From: Actinomycetes bacterium
GTDB lineage: Bacteria; Actinomycetota; Acidimicrobiia; Acidimicrobiales; Microtrichaceae
NCBI GenBank assembly: GCA_024222295.1
Contig: JAAEPF010000017.1
Coordinates: 372,001 to 436,000 of the forward strand
Length of the DNA stretch: 64,000 nucleotides
Direction of reading: 5' to 3'
Shown: one piece after another, positions 43,215 through 52,793 of the stretch
How the letters are laid out: each line of letters starts with the position of its first letter
How positions within the stretch are numbered: the first letter of the stretch is position 1
The notes under the pieces: model-generated
Database searches by the model: none
Told to the model about the DNA's origin: nothing
The model's input: only the letters and a program-made list of their open reading frames with translations
Program-made: the position numbers and the translations under genes

Positions 43215-44165
43215 ATGACGCAAGCACTGACGATCGACGACATCAACGCGGCCGCGGATCGCATCCAGCCCTGGGTGCACGTCACACCCGTCATGCAGAG
43301 CGGGTCCGTGGATGAGGCCACGGGCGCTCAGGTACACCTGAAGTGCGAGCACCTCCAGCGCTCCGGGTCGTTCAAGGCCCGCGGTGCCTACAACAAGATG
43401 CTGTCACTCACCGACGAACAGCGTGGCGCCGGAGTGGTGGCTGTCTCGTCGGGCAATCATGGCGCAGCGGTGGCGCTCGCCGCACGCAGTCTCGGTGTCG
43501 AGGCGACCGTGTTCATGCCACAGGACGCGCCCGAGCTCAAGCGGCGAGCCACCGAGGCCTACGGCGCCGGCGTGGTGACCTTCGACCGCTCGACCCCGGA
43601 CCGCGATGCGCTCGCCATCCGGCATTCCAGGGAACACGGCTCCACGATCATGGAGCCCTACGACGACCACATCGTCATGGCGGGTGCCGGGACCGCAGCC
43701 CTGGAGCTCTCGGGTCAGGCCGGCTTCGATGTGGTGGTCGTTCCCGTCAGCGGTGGCGGGCTGATGGCGGGTTCCGCCACCGCCCTGCGGGCGACCTTGC
43801 CCGGCGTGCACATCGTGGGTGTGGAACCAGCGACCGCCAACGACACCGAGCGCTCGCTTGAGGCCGGCGAGCCGATCGAGGTCCCGGACCCACAGACCGT
43901 GGCCGACGGCCTCGCCATCCCGAAGCCGGGGCGGCTGACGTTTCCGATAGTTGCGGAGCTGGTCGACGAGATCGTGACGGTCGAGGATGCCGACACGCTC
44001 ATGGCCATGCGGTTCCTCTTCGAGCGGACCAAGCAGGTCGTGGAGCCATCCGGTGCCATCACGCTCGCAGCTGCGATGACCGGCCGCTATCGCGGTCAGT
44101 CCGTGGCGCTCATGGCGTCGGGTGGCAACATCGGCGCCGCGCAGTTCGCTGCGCTGTGTGGCTGA
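43215..44165 (+). CDS. Threonine/serine dehydratase family PLP enzyme
   Basis: Fold-type II PLP enzyme of 316 residues. The Schiff-base lysine is K54 in SGSFKARGA; the phosphate-binding loop is PVSGGGLMAGS near residue 180, and SSGNHGAAVALAA near residue 77 binds the substrate carboxylate. There is no C-terminal ACT domain, so it matches the catabolic threonine ammonia-lyase/serine racemase group rather than biosynthetic IlvA. Start ATG 43215 is six bases after GAGAAT, a possible leaderless promoter. Serine racemase activity cannot be told from dehydratase activity here. Confidence 0.88.
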   Translation: MTQALTIDDINAAADRIQPWVHVTPVMQSGSVDEATGAQVHLKCEHLQRSGSFKARGAYNKMLSLTDEQRGAGVVAVSSGNHGAAVALAARSLGVEATVFMPQDAPELKRRATEAYGAGVVTFDRSTPDRDALAIRHSREHGSTIMEPYDDHIVMAGAGTAALELSGQAGFDVVVVPVSGGGLMAGSATALRATLPGVHIVGVEPATANDTERSLEAGEPIEVPDPQTVADGLAIPKPGRLTFPIVAELVDEIVTVEDADTLMAMRFLFERTKQVVEPSGAITLAAAMTGRYRGQSVALMASGGNIGAAQFAALCG

Positions 44166-44175
44166 ACCCGGACTG

Positions 44176-44943
44176 CTAGACCTCGAGGCAGTCGGGCTGC
44201 TCCGCGATGATCCAGTCGAACAGCGGTTGCGCACTGAACCACCCGGCCAGGTGCGTGCCGACGTTCTCGTAGACCGACTGGGCCACGTCGTGTGGGATCG
44301 GCACTGGGTTACCGGCAGCTTCGGCGAGCAGTTGGGCCTGGCATGTCCGTTCCATGGTGGTGAACCAGAAGGTGGCCTCATCCACGCTCTGGCCGACCGT
44401 GATCAAGCCGTGGTTGGCCAGGATCGCCGCCTTGTTGTCGCCAAGGGCGGACGCGATCCGCTTGCCCTCCGCAGCATCGTTGGCAACTCCGCCGTATTCG
44501 GTGTCGACAGCATGGTCGTTGAAGAAGATGCACGAGTCCTGGGTGAGCGGGAGCAGCGGCCGGTGAAGGGTGGAGAACGCCTTGCCGTGCAGCGAGTGGG
44601 AGTGCGCCGCGGCAACCACGTCCGGTCGCGCCGCGTGCACCGCCGCGTGGATGGCGAAGGCGGCGGCGTTGACAGGCCAGGTCCCCTCCAGCACTTCGCC
44701 GGCATGGTTGACCAGCAGCAGGTCCGCCGCGCGGATCTGCTTGAAGCTCATCCCGAACGGGTTCACCCAGAAACAATCCGCTTGTTCGGGGTCGCGGGCG
44801 GTGATGTGCCCGGCGACTCCCTCGTCGAATCCGAGGCGACCGAATATCCGGAACGCCGCTGCAAGGCGCTGCTTTCGATGGGTGCGCTCCTCGGACACAC
44901 TGCGGTCGAGCACCGGGATGTGTGGTGTGCGTGGTTCGGTCAT
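44176..44943 (-). CDS. Class II aldolase/adducin family protein
   Basis: Protein of 255 residues with the zinc-site residues of class II aldolases: AAHSHSLHGKAF (two His) near residue 110 and LANHGLITVGQ (third His) near residue 172. EGVAGHITARDPEQ lies near residue 40. Members cleave or epimerise sugar phosphates such as fuculose-1-phosphate or act as decarboxylases; the specific substrate is not evident. It converges on the dehydratase gene. Confidence 0.87.
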   Translation of the reverse strand: MTEPRTPHIPVLDRSVSEERTHRKQRLAAAFRIFGRLGFDEGVAGHITARDPEQADCFWVNPFGMSFKQIRAADLLLVNHAGEVLEGTWPVNAAAFAIHAAVHAARPDVVAAAHSHSLHGKAFSTLHRPLLPLTQDSCIFFNDHAVDTEYGGVANDAAEGKRIASALGDNKAAILANHGLITVGQSVDEATFWFTTMERTCQAQLLAEAAGNPVPIPHDVAQSVYENVGTHLAGWFSAQPLFDWIIAEQPDCLEV

Positions 44944-44949
44944 GGGCCA

Positions 44950-44955
44950 ACGCTA
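44950..44955 (-). promoter_or_regulatory. Leaderless-type -10 box of the class II aldolase gene
   Basis: Minus-strand TAGCGT, 6 bases before ATG 44943. Confidence 0.5.
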
Positions 44956-44984
44956 GGCCAGGCGCTGACCGGACAGTGCACGGA

Positions 44985-45818
44985 CTACCGGCGTGCGCGT
45001 TGGCCTCCGCGGGCAAGAAGGGGCTGGTAGAGCCCGGGCGGCAGCTTTCCGAGCAGAGCGAAGAGCCGTGCATCGGGTCCGATGAGTACGCGGCGCCTGT
45101 CCTTTTCGACCCCGGTGAGAATGACACGCGCGGCCCTTGCAGGGCTCGTCATGAACGCCTTCTCGAAGTCCTGTCCGGCCTCTTCGGGATCGATTCCGAT
45201 GGCGGAGAGGCTCGGTGACATCCGCGCGTTGCGGGCGATGTTGGTCTTGATGCCGCCCGGGTGCACGGTCGTGGCCGACACCCCCTGGTCGGCCATGTCG
45301 AGCTCGACCCGGAGCGCTTCGGTGAAGCCGCGGACAGCGAACTTCGCCGCGTTGTACGCCGACTGCGACGGAATGCCGATGAAGCCGAACACACTCGAGA
45401 TGTTGACCACATGACCTTCGCCCGAGTCCCTGAGGTGCGGCAGGAATGCCTTGGTCCCGTGCACCACCCCGCTGAAGTTGACGCCCATCAGCCAGTCGAG
45501 GTCGTCGTAGTGCATCCCCTCGACCGGAGCGCCCAATGCCACGCCGGCGTTGTTGAATATCATGTTGATCTTGCCGTGCTCGGCGCGGACCTTGTCGGCC
45601 CAGTCGTGCACGGCCGCCCGGTCAGAGACATCCAGCTGCTGGCTCGAGACCTCGACACCGCTGCGCTGTGCAGTGGCAGCGGTGCGTTCGAGGCCGTCCG
45701 CGTCGACGTCGCTCAGTGCCACGTGGCAACCCCGTTTCGCCAGGTCAAGTGCAAGCGCAGCGCCGATTCCGCTGGCCGCGCCGGTGATGGCGGCGACCCT
45801 CCCCCCATAGCCACGCAT
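44985..45818 (-). CDS. SDR-family oxidoreductase
   Basis: Short-chain dehydrogenase of 277 residues. AAITGAASGIGAAL is at residue 9, NNAGVALG near residue 89 and YNAAKFAV is the catalytic pair near residue 155. Its ATG shares a base with the stop of the acyl-CoA synthetase (TGATG). The pair points to a fatty-acyl or sterol-side-chain route where a CoA ester or its precursor alcohol is oxidised; this is inference. Confidence 0.9.
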   Translation of the reverse strand: MRGYGGRVAAITGAASGIGAALALDLAKRGCHVALSDVDADGLERTAATAQRSGVEVSSQQLDVSDRAAVHDWADKVRAEHGKINMIFNNAGVALGAPVEGMHYDDLDWLMGVNFSGVVHGTKAFLPHLRDSGEGHVVNISSVFGFIGIPSQSAYNAAKFAVRGFTEALRVELDMADQGVSATTVHPGGIKTNIARNARMSPSLSAIGIDPEEAGQDFEKAFMTSPARAARVILTGVEKDRRRVLIGPDARLFALLGKLPPGLYQPLLARGGQRARR

Positions 45819-47461
45819 CAGCTCGCCTCGTCCTCGTGCGCCTCGAGCGCCGTCGCCTTGGCCCAGCGGTAGTCAGCCTTGCCGGAGGGCGAGCGCACCA
45901 TCTCGTCGACCAGGCAGATCTCCTTTGGGGTCTTGTAGGCGGCGATCTGCTCCTTCGCGAAGTCGGCCAGGGCCTCGGCGGTCGGGCTGGAGCCCTCGCG
46001 GGGCACGACGACGGCGGCGACCCGTTCACCCCATCGCTCATCGGGAACCCCGACCACGACGGCGTCGAATACATCGGGGTGGCCCTTGATGACCAGTTCC
46101 ACCTCTTCGGGGTAGATCTTCTCGCCGCCGGAGTTGATCGACACGGAGCCACGGCCGAGCAGCGTGATCGTCCCGTCCTCCTCCGTCACGGCCATGTCCC
46201 CGGGGATCACCCAGCGCTCGCCGTTGATGGTGGGGAAGGTCTCCGCGGTCTTCTTGTCGTCCTTGTAGTAACCGAGTGGGATGTGGCCGCGGCGCGCGAG
46301 TCGGCCGACGACTCCGTCGCCCGGAGTGGTGGGGTTGCCTGCGTCGTCGATCACGATCGTGTGATCACCGAACACGAACTTGGGTCGGCCCTGCTCGTCG
46401 GCGCCGGCATGGGTGCCCTGGAAGCCGGTCTCGGACGCGCCGAGTGCGTCGTAGATGATCACGTTGGGGAGCACCTCGGCGTAGCGCTGCTTGACCGCCG
46501 GAGAGAGGATTGCCCCGCCCGAGCTGACGAGGAACAGCGCCGAGAGGTCGTAGCGATCGGGGTCCTTGGCGAGCTCCTCGATGAGGGGACGAGCCTGGGC
46601 GTCGCCCACGAGGTTCATGACCATCGCCTTTTCGTCCGCGGCGATCCTCCACACCTCGGCCGGGTCCATCTTGCGGGCCGTGCTCATCACCATGAGCGTG
46701 CCGGCGAGCGAGTTGCCCGTGGCGGTCCACTGAGCCGCACCATGCATCAGTGGTGCCACCGGGAAGCCGACACCGGGGTCGTTCTCGGCGGCCCGTTCGG
46801 CCACCTGGGCCGGGTCGGTGAACGGTTCGGCGAGGGCTGCCACGATCGGGCCGATGGTGGCCTTGAAGAAGTCCTCGTGGGTCCACATCACGCCCTTGGG
46901 CATGCCGGTTGTGCCCCCGGTGTAGAGCACATAGAGGTCGTCGTTGCTGCGGGGCCCGAAGTCACGCTCTGGTGACGAGGCCGCGAGGACTTCCTCATAG
47001 TCCTCGGCATCGCAGGCCGAGATGTCGGCTCCCGAGCCGTCGTCGTACGCGAGGCAGGCCTTCAGCTGGGGCAGATCGCCGCGGATGTTGGCGAGGCGGG
47101 GAGCGAACTCGGCCCCGTGCACCGCAGCCACCGAGTCGGAGTTGTCGAGCAGGTACTGAAGCTCTCCCTCCACGTAGCGGTAGTTCACGTTGACGGGCAC
47201 GGCGCGGAGCTTCCACGCGGCCCACATGGCCTCGGGCCACTGGTTGCCGTTGTAGCCGTAGATGGCGACCTTGTCGCCGGGTTCGACACCCCGGGCGGCG
47301 AGCGCGTGGGCCAGCCGGTTGGCCCGGGCCTCGAGGTCGTCGAGCGTGTACTCGAGCCGACCTCCCGGCGCATTGGGGACCACGATGGCCTTGCGGTCAC
47401 CGACGGCGTCCACGACAGATTCGAAGATGTCAGCGAGGTTCCATGTGCTTGGCGAAGTCAT
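45818..47461 (-). CDS. Acyl-CoA synthetase (AMP-binding, FadD-like)
   Basis: ANL-superfamily enzyme of 547 residues that activates a carboxylic acid with ATP and CoA. LYTGGTTGMPKGVMWTHED near residue 182 is the phosphate-binding motif, DALGASETGFQG near residue 335 the adenine region, and SGGEKIYPEEVE with the late KADYRWAK lysine the C-terminal hinge and catalytic region. ATG 47461 is preferred to ATG 47473 because TATGGT lies 7 bases before it. It resembles the FadD proteins used for steroid or long-chain acids in actinobacteria. Confidence 0.92.
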   Translation of the reverse strand: MTSPSTWNLADIFESVVDAVGDRKAIVVPNAPGGRLEYTLDDLEARANRLAHALAARGVEPGDKVAIYGYNGNQWPEAMWAAWKLRAVPVNVNYRYVEGELQYLLDNSDSVAAVHGAEFAPRLANIRGDLPQLKACLAYDDGSGADISACDAEDYEEVLAASSPERDFGPRSNDDLYVLYTGGTTGMPKGVMWTHEDFFKATIGPIVAALAEPFTDPAQVAERAAENDPGVGFPVAPLMHGAAQWTATGNSLAGTLMVMSTARKMDPAEVWRIAADEKAMVMNLVGDAQARPLIEELAKDPDRYDLSALFLVSSGGAILSPAVKQRYAEVLPNVIIYDALGASETGFQGTHAGADEQGRPKFVFGDHTIVIDDAGNPTTPGDGVVGRLARRGHIPLGYYKDDKKTAETFPTINGERWVIPGDMAVTEEDGTITLLGRGSVSINSGGEKIYPEEVELVIKGHPDVFDAVVVGVPDERWGERVAAVVVPREGSSPTAEALADFAKEQIAAYKTPKEICLVDEMVRSPSGKADYRWAKATALEAHEDEAS

Positions 47462-47468
47462 GGCCGAA

Positions 47469-47474
47469 ACCATA
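47469..47474 (-). promoter_or_regulatory. Leaderless-type -10 box of the acyl-CoA synthetase gene
   Basis: Minus-strand TATGGT, 7 bases before ATG 47461. Confidence 0.45.
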
Positions 47475-47534
47475 CGCGCGACTCGCTGCGCGGGTTCAGC
47501 GGAGTAGCGTCGGGGCGCAACGCAGGAGGTGCAG

Positions 47535-47822
47535 ATGAGCAACATGCATGAGCGGATCGTCCAGGCAGAGGAAGGCATCGAGCAGATCCAGCGGTCGCTC
47601 GACCATGCCCAGACGGCGCTCCGCGTGGCCGAGCAGGTCGAGGTGGCGGCCACTCGCAGCCGCCGCTTGCTGAAGATGGTTCTCCTGGCCGGGATCGTCG
47701 GGATCGTGATCCTCGTCGTCATGAAGGTCGCCTCCCGCTCCACCCGGCCCGATCTCGTCCTTGTCGACGACGAGGGTGCAGACGAAGAGACCGACCCCGA
47801 CGGCGGTCCGTCGGCTTCCTGA
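47535..47822 (+). CDS. Small coiled-coil single-pass membrane protein
   Basis: Protein of 95 residues: an N-terminal helical segment with heptad-like Q, E and L residues (residues 5-38), a basic RSRRLLKM stretch, one transmembrane helix (LLAGIVGIVILVVMKVA) and an acidic tail. Ribosome binding site AGGAGGTGCAG precedes the ATG. The LLKM-(V/I)-(L/I)-L-x-GI-(V/I)-GIV core matches the small protein at 56489-56683, so both belong to one small family. Function unknown; a scaffold or partner of a membrane enzyme is possible. Confidence 0.75.
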   Translation: MSNMHERIVQAEEGIEQIQRSLDHAQTALRVAEQVEVAATRSRRLLKMVLLAGIVGIVILVVMKVASRSTRPDLVLVDDEGADEETDPDGGPSAS

Positions 47823-49469
47823 TCAGGCTTGCACCGCGCCCGGCTGGTCGGGGGTCAGCCTGAAGGTCGCGCCCGTCGTCACCGGGGCGCCCTCGACGAG
47901 GTTGTCATCGATGGCGCGGAACTCCGCCAGCCACTCGCTGTCGTTCACCGAGCACCGCGTCCAGCCGCGCCTCGCATCGAAGTACTTGATCCACGGAAGC
48001 AATCCGGTGACCAGTCCGGAGACGTCCTCGGGAATCGGTGCGAGCGACGAGATCGAGGTGCCTACGAGTTCCGTCGCCACCGTGCGCGTGCCGGCGTCGG
48101 ACTCAACCTGGAGGTCGCCGACGCCCGCCACGTGGATGTCGCCCGTGATCACGACTGTGTTGGTGAGTCCGGCCGCGTCGATGGCGTTGAGCAAGCTCTC
48201 CCGTGACGCCGGATAGCCGTCCCACTGGTCGTAGTTCAGCACGGCGTCGCCCACGACCAGCGGTGCCATGACGGTCTGGTTCCCGATCACGTTCCATGTG
48301 GCCGTCGACCCGGCCAGCCCGGATTCGAGGCGGGCCTGCTGCTCCGCGCCGAGAAAGGTCCGGTCCGGGTTTTGGAGTTCGTCGCAAGCGGGGGAGAGGT
48401 CCAGCGTGGCGTCACCGCACACCTGGTCGTCGCGGAACTGCCGGGAGTCGATCAGGAAGAACGACGCAAGCGACCCCCAGTCGATGCGCCGCTCGATCGG
48501 CAGGTCCGGACCGACCGGCGGCGGTAGCCGCACCGGCATGCTCTCCCACCAGGCCCGGTACGCGGCGGTGCGGCGCTCGGTGAACTCGTCGCTGCCCACA
48601 CCTTCCTTCTCGGAGTTGAGTCCGGCGTAGTTGTTGTCGACCTCATGGTCATCCCACACGACGAGCCACGGGCAGGCTGCATGTGCTGTGCGGAGGTGCT
48701 CGTCGCCGCGGTAGATCGCATAACGCCTCCTGTAGTCGGCCAGGGTCGTGCACTCTGGCTGGTCGTTGCCTGCCCCCAGCGGCCGAACGACGCCGTCTGA
48801 GGGGTCGACTGCCTGCGATCCGTTCTCGTATATGTAGTCGCCGAGGAACACCACCAGGTCGAGGTCGGTCTCGGCCACATCGCGCCAGGCGTTGTAGTAG
48901 CCGCTCTGGAAGCTCTGGCACGACGCGAATCCGAACTCCACGGCGCCGCCGGTTCCTGGCGCCGGGGCTGTCCGGGTGCGGCCGACCGGGCTTGCCCAGT
49001 CTCCGATGCGGAACCGGTAGTGGTACCAGGTCGCCGGCTCGAGGCCTTCGGCATCAACTCGCACCGCATGTGCGGAATCGACCGGCGCGGCGGCGATCCC
49101 GGCGGCCGCGAGCTCGCTGAACGAGTCGTCGGTCGCCACTTCCCACGACACCTCGGCATCGACTGCGGGCACGCCGCCGTCGCCGGCCTCGGGTCGGGGA
49201 GCCAGCCGCGTCCACAGCATGACTGCACCGGGCAGCGGGTCACCGGACGCGACTCCCAGGGTGAACGGGTCACCGCCGAGCCCCGGGTCGGGCGGCACCT
49301 CGGGTGCCTTCACGGCTCGGCCCGCGGCCGGGGTCGACGCTGTCGTGGTCGATGCCGTCGTCGACCCACCGGATCCAGCGCGGTCATCGCCGGTGCAGGC
49401 CGCCAGGGCGGCCCCACCCCCGCTGATCCCCAGGGCGGTCAGGAAGCGGCGTCTCGTCGTGGGATCCAC
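47823..49469 (-). CDS. phoD: PhoD-family alkaline phosphatase/phosphodiesterase
   Basis: Exported protein of 548 residues. GTG start with a twin-arginine signal TRRRFLTALG and a following Cys (ALAAC) that may be lipidated. An N-terminal beta domain is followed by the metallophosphatase core: FASCQSFQSGYY near residue 160, FLGDYIYENG, VVWDDHEVDNNY near residue 262 and FFLIDSRQFRD near residue 330. PhoD enzymes release phosphate from monoesters and diesters such as teichoic acids using Ca and Fe. No Pho-box-like repeat was recognised. Confidence 0.9.
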   Translation of the reverse strand: MDPTTRRRFLTALGISGGGAALAACTGDDRAGSGGSTTASTTTASTPAAGRAVKAPEVPPDPGLGGDPFTLGVASGDPLPGAVMLWTRLAPRPEAGDGGVPAVDAEVSWEVATDDSFSELAAAGIAAAPVDSAHAVRVDAEGLEPATWYHYRFRIGDWASPVGRTRTAPAPGTGGAVEFGFASCQSFQSGYYNAWRDVAETDLDLVVFLGDYIYENGSQAVDPSDGVVRPLGAGNDQPECTTLADYRRRYAIYRGDEHLRTAHAACPWLVVWDDHEVDNNYAGLNSEKEGVGSDEFTERRTAAYRAWWESMPVRLPPPVGPDLPIERRIDWGSLASFFLIDSRQFRDDQVCGDATLDLSPACDELQNPDRTFLGAEQQARLESGLAGSTATWNVIGNQTVMAPLVVGDAVLNYDQWDGYPASRESLLNAIDAAGLTNTVVITGDIHVAGVGDLQVESDAGTRTVATELVGTSISSLAPIPEDVSGLVTGLLPWIKYFDARRGWTRCSVNDSEWLAEFRAIDDNLVEGAPVTTGATFRLTPDQPGAVQA

Positions 49470-49508
49470 CGGGCAATCATCGCACCCGGCCGCGCCACCG
49501 GTCTGGGC

Positions 49509-49514
49509 TACGGT
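49509..49514 (+). promoter_or_regulatory. Leaderless-type -10 box of the SDR gene at 49523
   Basis: TACGGT ends 8 bases before ATG 49523. Confidence 0.45.
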
Positions 49515-49522
49515 CCGGCGCC

Positions 49523-50311
49523 ATGACTGATGACACTCCCAGCGCGCCCGGTGACCTCTTTGATGTGGAGGGTCGTACCGTGGTGGTGACCGGCGCCACG
49601 AGCGGGATCGGGCGGATGATCGCCGGCGGGTTCGTGGGCGCCGGCGCAGAGGTGATCGTGACCTCGCGAAAGGCTGACGCGGTGGAGGCGACTGTTGCGG
49701 AGCTGTCCTCTGTGGGGACCTGCTCGGGCACCACTTCCAACCTGTCCACCGAGGGCGGTTGCAGGGACTTCGCAAGCTGGGTGGCCGAGCGCCATGACGG
49801 CCTGGATGTGCTCGTCAACAACGCTGGCGCCACCTGGGGTGCACCGCTCGCGGAGCAGGACACCGCATCGTGGTCGCGGGTGCTCGACCTCAACCTGGCC
49901 GGCGTGTTCCATGTGACCAGGTTCCTGCTGCCGTTGCTCGAGGCCGCGGGCACTGCCGAGGATCCGGCACGGATCATCAACGTGGGGTCGACCAACGGCC
50001 TCAAGCCACCTCCGATGGAGACATACGCATACACGGCATCGAAGGCGGCGGTGCACCAGATGTCGCGACACCTCGCCGGCCACCTGGGCCCGGAGATCAC
50101 GGTCAACGCCCTGGCTCCCGGGCCGTTCCCCTCCAAGATGATGGCGGGCACCCTCGAGGCGTTCGGTGAGCAGATTGCAGGGTCGCTGCCGATGCAGCGG
50201 GTTGGTCGCGCCGACGACATCGCAGGCGCCGCGATCTTCCTTGCCTCGCGCGCCGGTGCGTTCGTGACCGGGGCGGTCATTCCGGTCGACGGTGGATCGG
50301 CCTGTGTCTGA
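49523..50311 (+). CDS. SDR-family oxidoreductase
   Basis: Short-chain dehydrogenase of 262 residues. VTGATSGIGRMIA is near residue 21, NNAGATWGAP near residue 94 and YTASKAAVHQM is the catalytic pair near residue 173. It resembles 3-oxoacyl reductase-like and rhamnolipid RhlG-like SDRs. Divergent from phoD and followed after 67 bases by the acyl-CoA-dehydrogenase-fold gene. Substrate not evident. Confidence 0.9.
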   Translation: MTDDTPSAPGDLFDVEGRTVVVTGATSGIGRMIAGGFVGAGAEVIVTSRKADAVEATVAELSSVGTCSGTTSNLSTEGGCRDFASWVAERHDGLDVLVNNAGATWGAPLAEQDTASWSRVLDLNLAGVFHVTRFLLPLLEAAGTAEDPARIINVGSTNGLKPPPMETYAYTASKAAVHQMSRHLAGHLGPEITVNALAPGPFPSKMMAGTLEAFGEQIAGSLPMQRVGRADDIAGAAIFLASRAGAFVTGAVIPVDGGSACV

Positions 50312-50378
50312 CGCCAACCGGGGCGGTGTGCCGGTGTCTGCTCGTGCTGCAAGGATGCACCCGGACAAGGAGGGTCAC

Positions 50379-51518
50379 ATGACCGCAGTAGCCGCCGCAC
50401 GGGATCTGTATGAAGAGCTGGACACGATCGCGCAGGCGACGCGCCCGGGGGAGTCGTTTGATCGCTCCGCCCTCGACGCGATCGCAACCGCCGGGCTCAA
50501 CGGCGTGGCCGTGCCCAAGGCACTGGGCGGTGCCGACCTGCCCCTGGTGGAAGCGGTCGACGTGTGGGCGGAGCTCTCGCGGGCCGACGGTTCGATCGGC
50601 TGGTGCTCCTTCGCCGCCGACTCGGCGCTGGCTTACTTCGGGGCGTACCTGGACGACGAGGGCATCGGCATCCTCATGGATGGACGACCGGAGGGCTCGC
50701 TGCCCGTGGTGGCAGGGCAGTTCGCACCCAACGGTGCGGCCACGGCGGACGGCGACGACTGGTTGCTGGACGGCGACTACCAGTTCGGTTCCGGAATCGT
50801 GCTGGCCGACTTCGCCGGAGCGGGCTTCTTCGCCACGCCCGCCGACGGTGGCGATGCCGCCTACCTGATGGGCTGCTTCCCCCAGGGCCTCATCGACCAG
50901 AAGGGCAACTGGGAAGTGCTGGGCCTGCGCGCCACGCAGTCCATCGACTACGGAGTGCACGGGGTGCGTGTGCCACGGGTCAGTGCTTTCGACTTCTTCA
51001 CCCCGACCGTGCACCGCGGCTCTGCCAAGCACTACCTGGGTGTGTTGCCCCTGACAGCGGCCGGTCACGCCGGATGGGCGCTCGGAGTGGCACGACGGAT
51101 GCTCGATGAGCTCACGGAGCTGGCCAGGACCAAGACCCGCATGGGTGCCACCGCCGGTCTGGCCGATTCGGAGTACTTCCTGATCAACCTGGCCCGTCTC
51201 GAGTCGCGGCACCGTGCGGCGAGGGCCTGGGTCGCGGAGGTCTGCGAGCAAGCTGAGGCCGAGTGCGAGGCCCGCGGCGATTTCGTGTCCGTGCCCACGG
51301 CGAACCTCGTCCGTCAGGCGTGCGTGCATGCCAACCGCGACTCCGTGGAACTGGCACGCGAGGCCTACACGCTCGCCGGCACCTCCGCGTTGCGCGAGGG
51401 ACCGCTGCAGAAGTGCTTCAGGGACCTGCACGCCGGGGGCCAGCACTACTTCGCGTCCGACGCTCCGAGCGTCGAGTACGGCCAGACCCTCGTTCAGGGG
51501 AAGGACAGTGCCCGGTAG
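50379..51518 (+). CDS. Acyl-CoA dehydrogenase-fold flavoprotein (HsaA-like)
   Basis: Flavoenzyme of 379 residues. The N-terminal helical domain contains GLNGVAVPKALGGADLPLVEA and RADGSIGWC, the middle beta domain GNWEVLGLRATQSIDYGV, and the C-terminal helical domain ends with SALREGPLQKCFRDLHAGGQH. The GIW/GSIGW and late DLHA patterns are those of the group that includes flavin-dependent monooxygenases such as HsaA as well as true dehydrogenases. The ribosome binding site AAGGAGGG precedes ATG 50379. Reduced-flavin supply, needed for a monooxygenase, is not encoded next to it. Confidence 0.85.
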   Translation: MTAVAAARDLYEELDTIAQATRPGESFDRSALDAIATAGLNGVAVPKALGGADLPLVEAVDVWAELSRADGSIGWCSFAADSALAYFGAYLDDEGIGILMDGRPEGSLPVVAGQFAPNGAATADGDDWLLDGDYQFGSGIVLADFAGAGFFATPADGGDAAYLMGCFPQGLIDQKGNWEVLGLRATQSIDYGVHGVRVPRVSAFDFFTPTVHRGSAKHYLGVLPLTAAGHAGWALGVARRMLDELTELARTKTRMGATAGLADSEYFLINLARLESRHRAARAWVAEVCEQAEAECEARGDFVSVPTANLVRQACVHANRDSVELAREAYTLAGTSALREGPLQKCFRDLHAGGQHYFASDAPSVEYGQTLVQGKDSAR

Positions 51519-51521
51519 GGT
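51516..51521 (+). promoter_or_regulatory. Leaderless-type -10 box of the broken sulfatase gene
   Basis: TAGGGT overlaps the upstream stop codon and ends 8 bases before ATG 51530. Confidence 0.4.
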
Positions 51522-51529
51522 GCGGCACC

Positions 51530-52793
51530 ATGACCGGTTCACGGCCGAACATCCTGTTGATCCTCACCGATGAGGAGCGTGCCCAGCCGGACTATGAAGT
51601 CGAAGCGCTGGCCGATTTCAGGAAGGAGCGATTGCCGGCTCGCAGCAGCCTCGAGCGGGAGGGGATGCAGTTCGGCCGTCACTACACGGCGGCGACCGCG
51701 TGTGTGCCGAGTCGGGCATCGATCTTCACCGGCCAGTATCCGAGCCTGCACCGGGTTCGCAACACTGATGGACTCGGCAAGTCTGCGACGGGCCCGTGGA
51801 TGAAGTGGCTCGGAGGTGTTCGACCAGCTCGGGCTCGAAGGCGACGGCGGCCAGCCGTGGATGGCCGTGGCGTCGTTCCTCAACCCGCACGACATCGTGT
51901 TCAGTGGCGAGCCGTGGAAGATGTTCGGTTTCCCACCCGTGCCGGATTGGGTCCCCGAGGTGCCAGAAGCGCCGTCGCAACAGGACTCGTTGGACGATCG
52001 TCCGGCCTGCCAGAAGGCACTCCGAGACGTGTGGCCGAAGATGGTCTTCCCCCAGCCGACCGACTCGGAGTTCCGTCGGCTCTACCACTTCCTGCAGGCG
52101 ATGGTCGACGAGTCGATCTCCCGGATCCTGGGGCCACTCGAACGCAACGGTCTCGCCGAGAACACGATCGTGATCCACACCGCTGACCACGGCGATCAAC
52201 TCGGTGCACACGGCGGGCTGATCGAGAAGTGGCACGTCGCCTACGAGGAGTCCATTCGCGTGCCGTTCGTGGCGCGTGGACCCGGAATCGCTCCCGGCCG
52301 AACCGAGGTGCCGACCAGCCACGTCGACCTGCTTCCGACACTTCTGGGCCTGGCCGGAACGAGCCCCGGCCAGCTCACCGACAAGCTTCCGGGTGAGTTC
52401 AGTCAGTTGCAGCCGCTGCCGGGGCGCGATCTGTCGAGCGTTCTGAGAGGGAACGGGGAACCATCCAGGGAGCCGATCTACTTCATGACCGAGGACGAGA
52501 TCAGCCGCGGCGACATCCACCGGGGACCGATATCGCACGAGGTGTTCGAGGCCGTCCCACCGCCGGGTTGCGTCGAATCGGTCATAAGCGAGTTCGAAGG
52601 CCACCTCTGGAAGCTCAACCGCTACTACGACGCCGACCAGCACACCGACGAAGAGGAGTGGGAGCTTCACGACCTCACGTCCGATGTCCATGAACGGGAC
52701 AACAGGTACGCCGACGCCCTCGACGCCCGCGAGGCCCTCGAAGACGTGCTCGAGGAACAACGCGCACAGAAACGCCTGACGCCCAGCGAATAG
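51530..52793 (+). pseudogene. Sulfatase family protein with internal deletion and frameshift
   Basis: The 5' part encodes NILLILTDEER and the formylglycine site ACVPSRASIFTGQYPSLH (CxPSR), up to GPWMKWLG near 51810. The 3' part, in another frame from about 51808, encodes VFDQLGLEGDGG, VASFLNPHDIVFSG, HTADHGDQLGAHGG (metal ligands) and the C-terminal subdomain. The intervening roughly 120-150 residues of the family, with the GKWH-type lysine and histidine, are missing. The loss is not a multiple of three. Together the pieces give about 420 codons against a usual 550 or so. Inactive unless the gap is an assembly artefact. Confidence 0.8.
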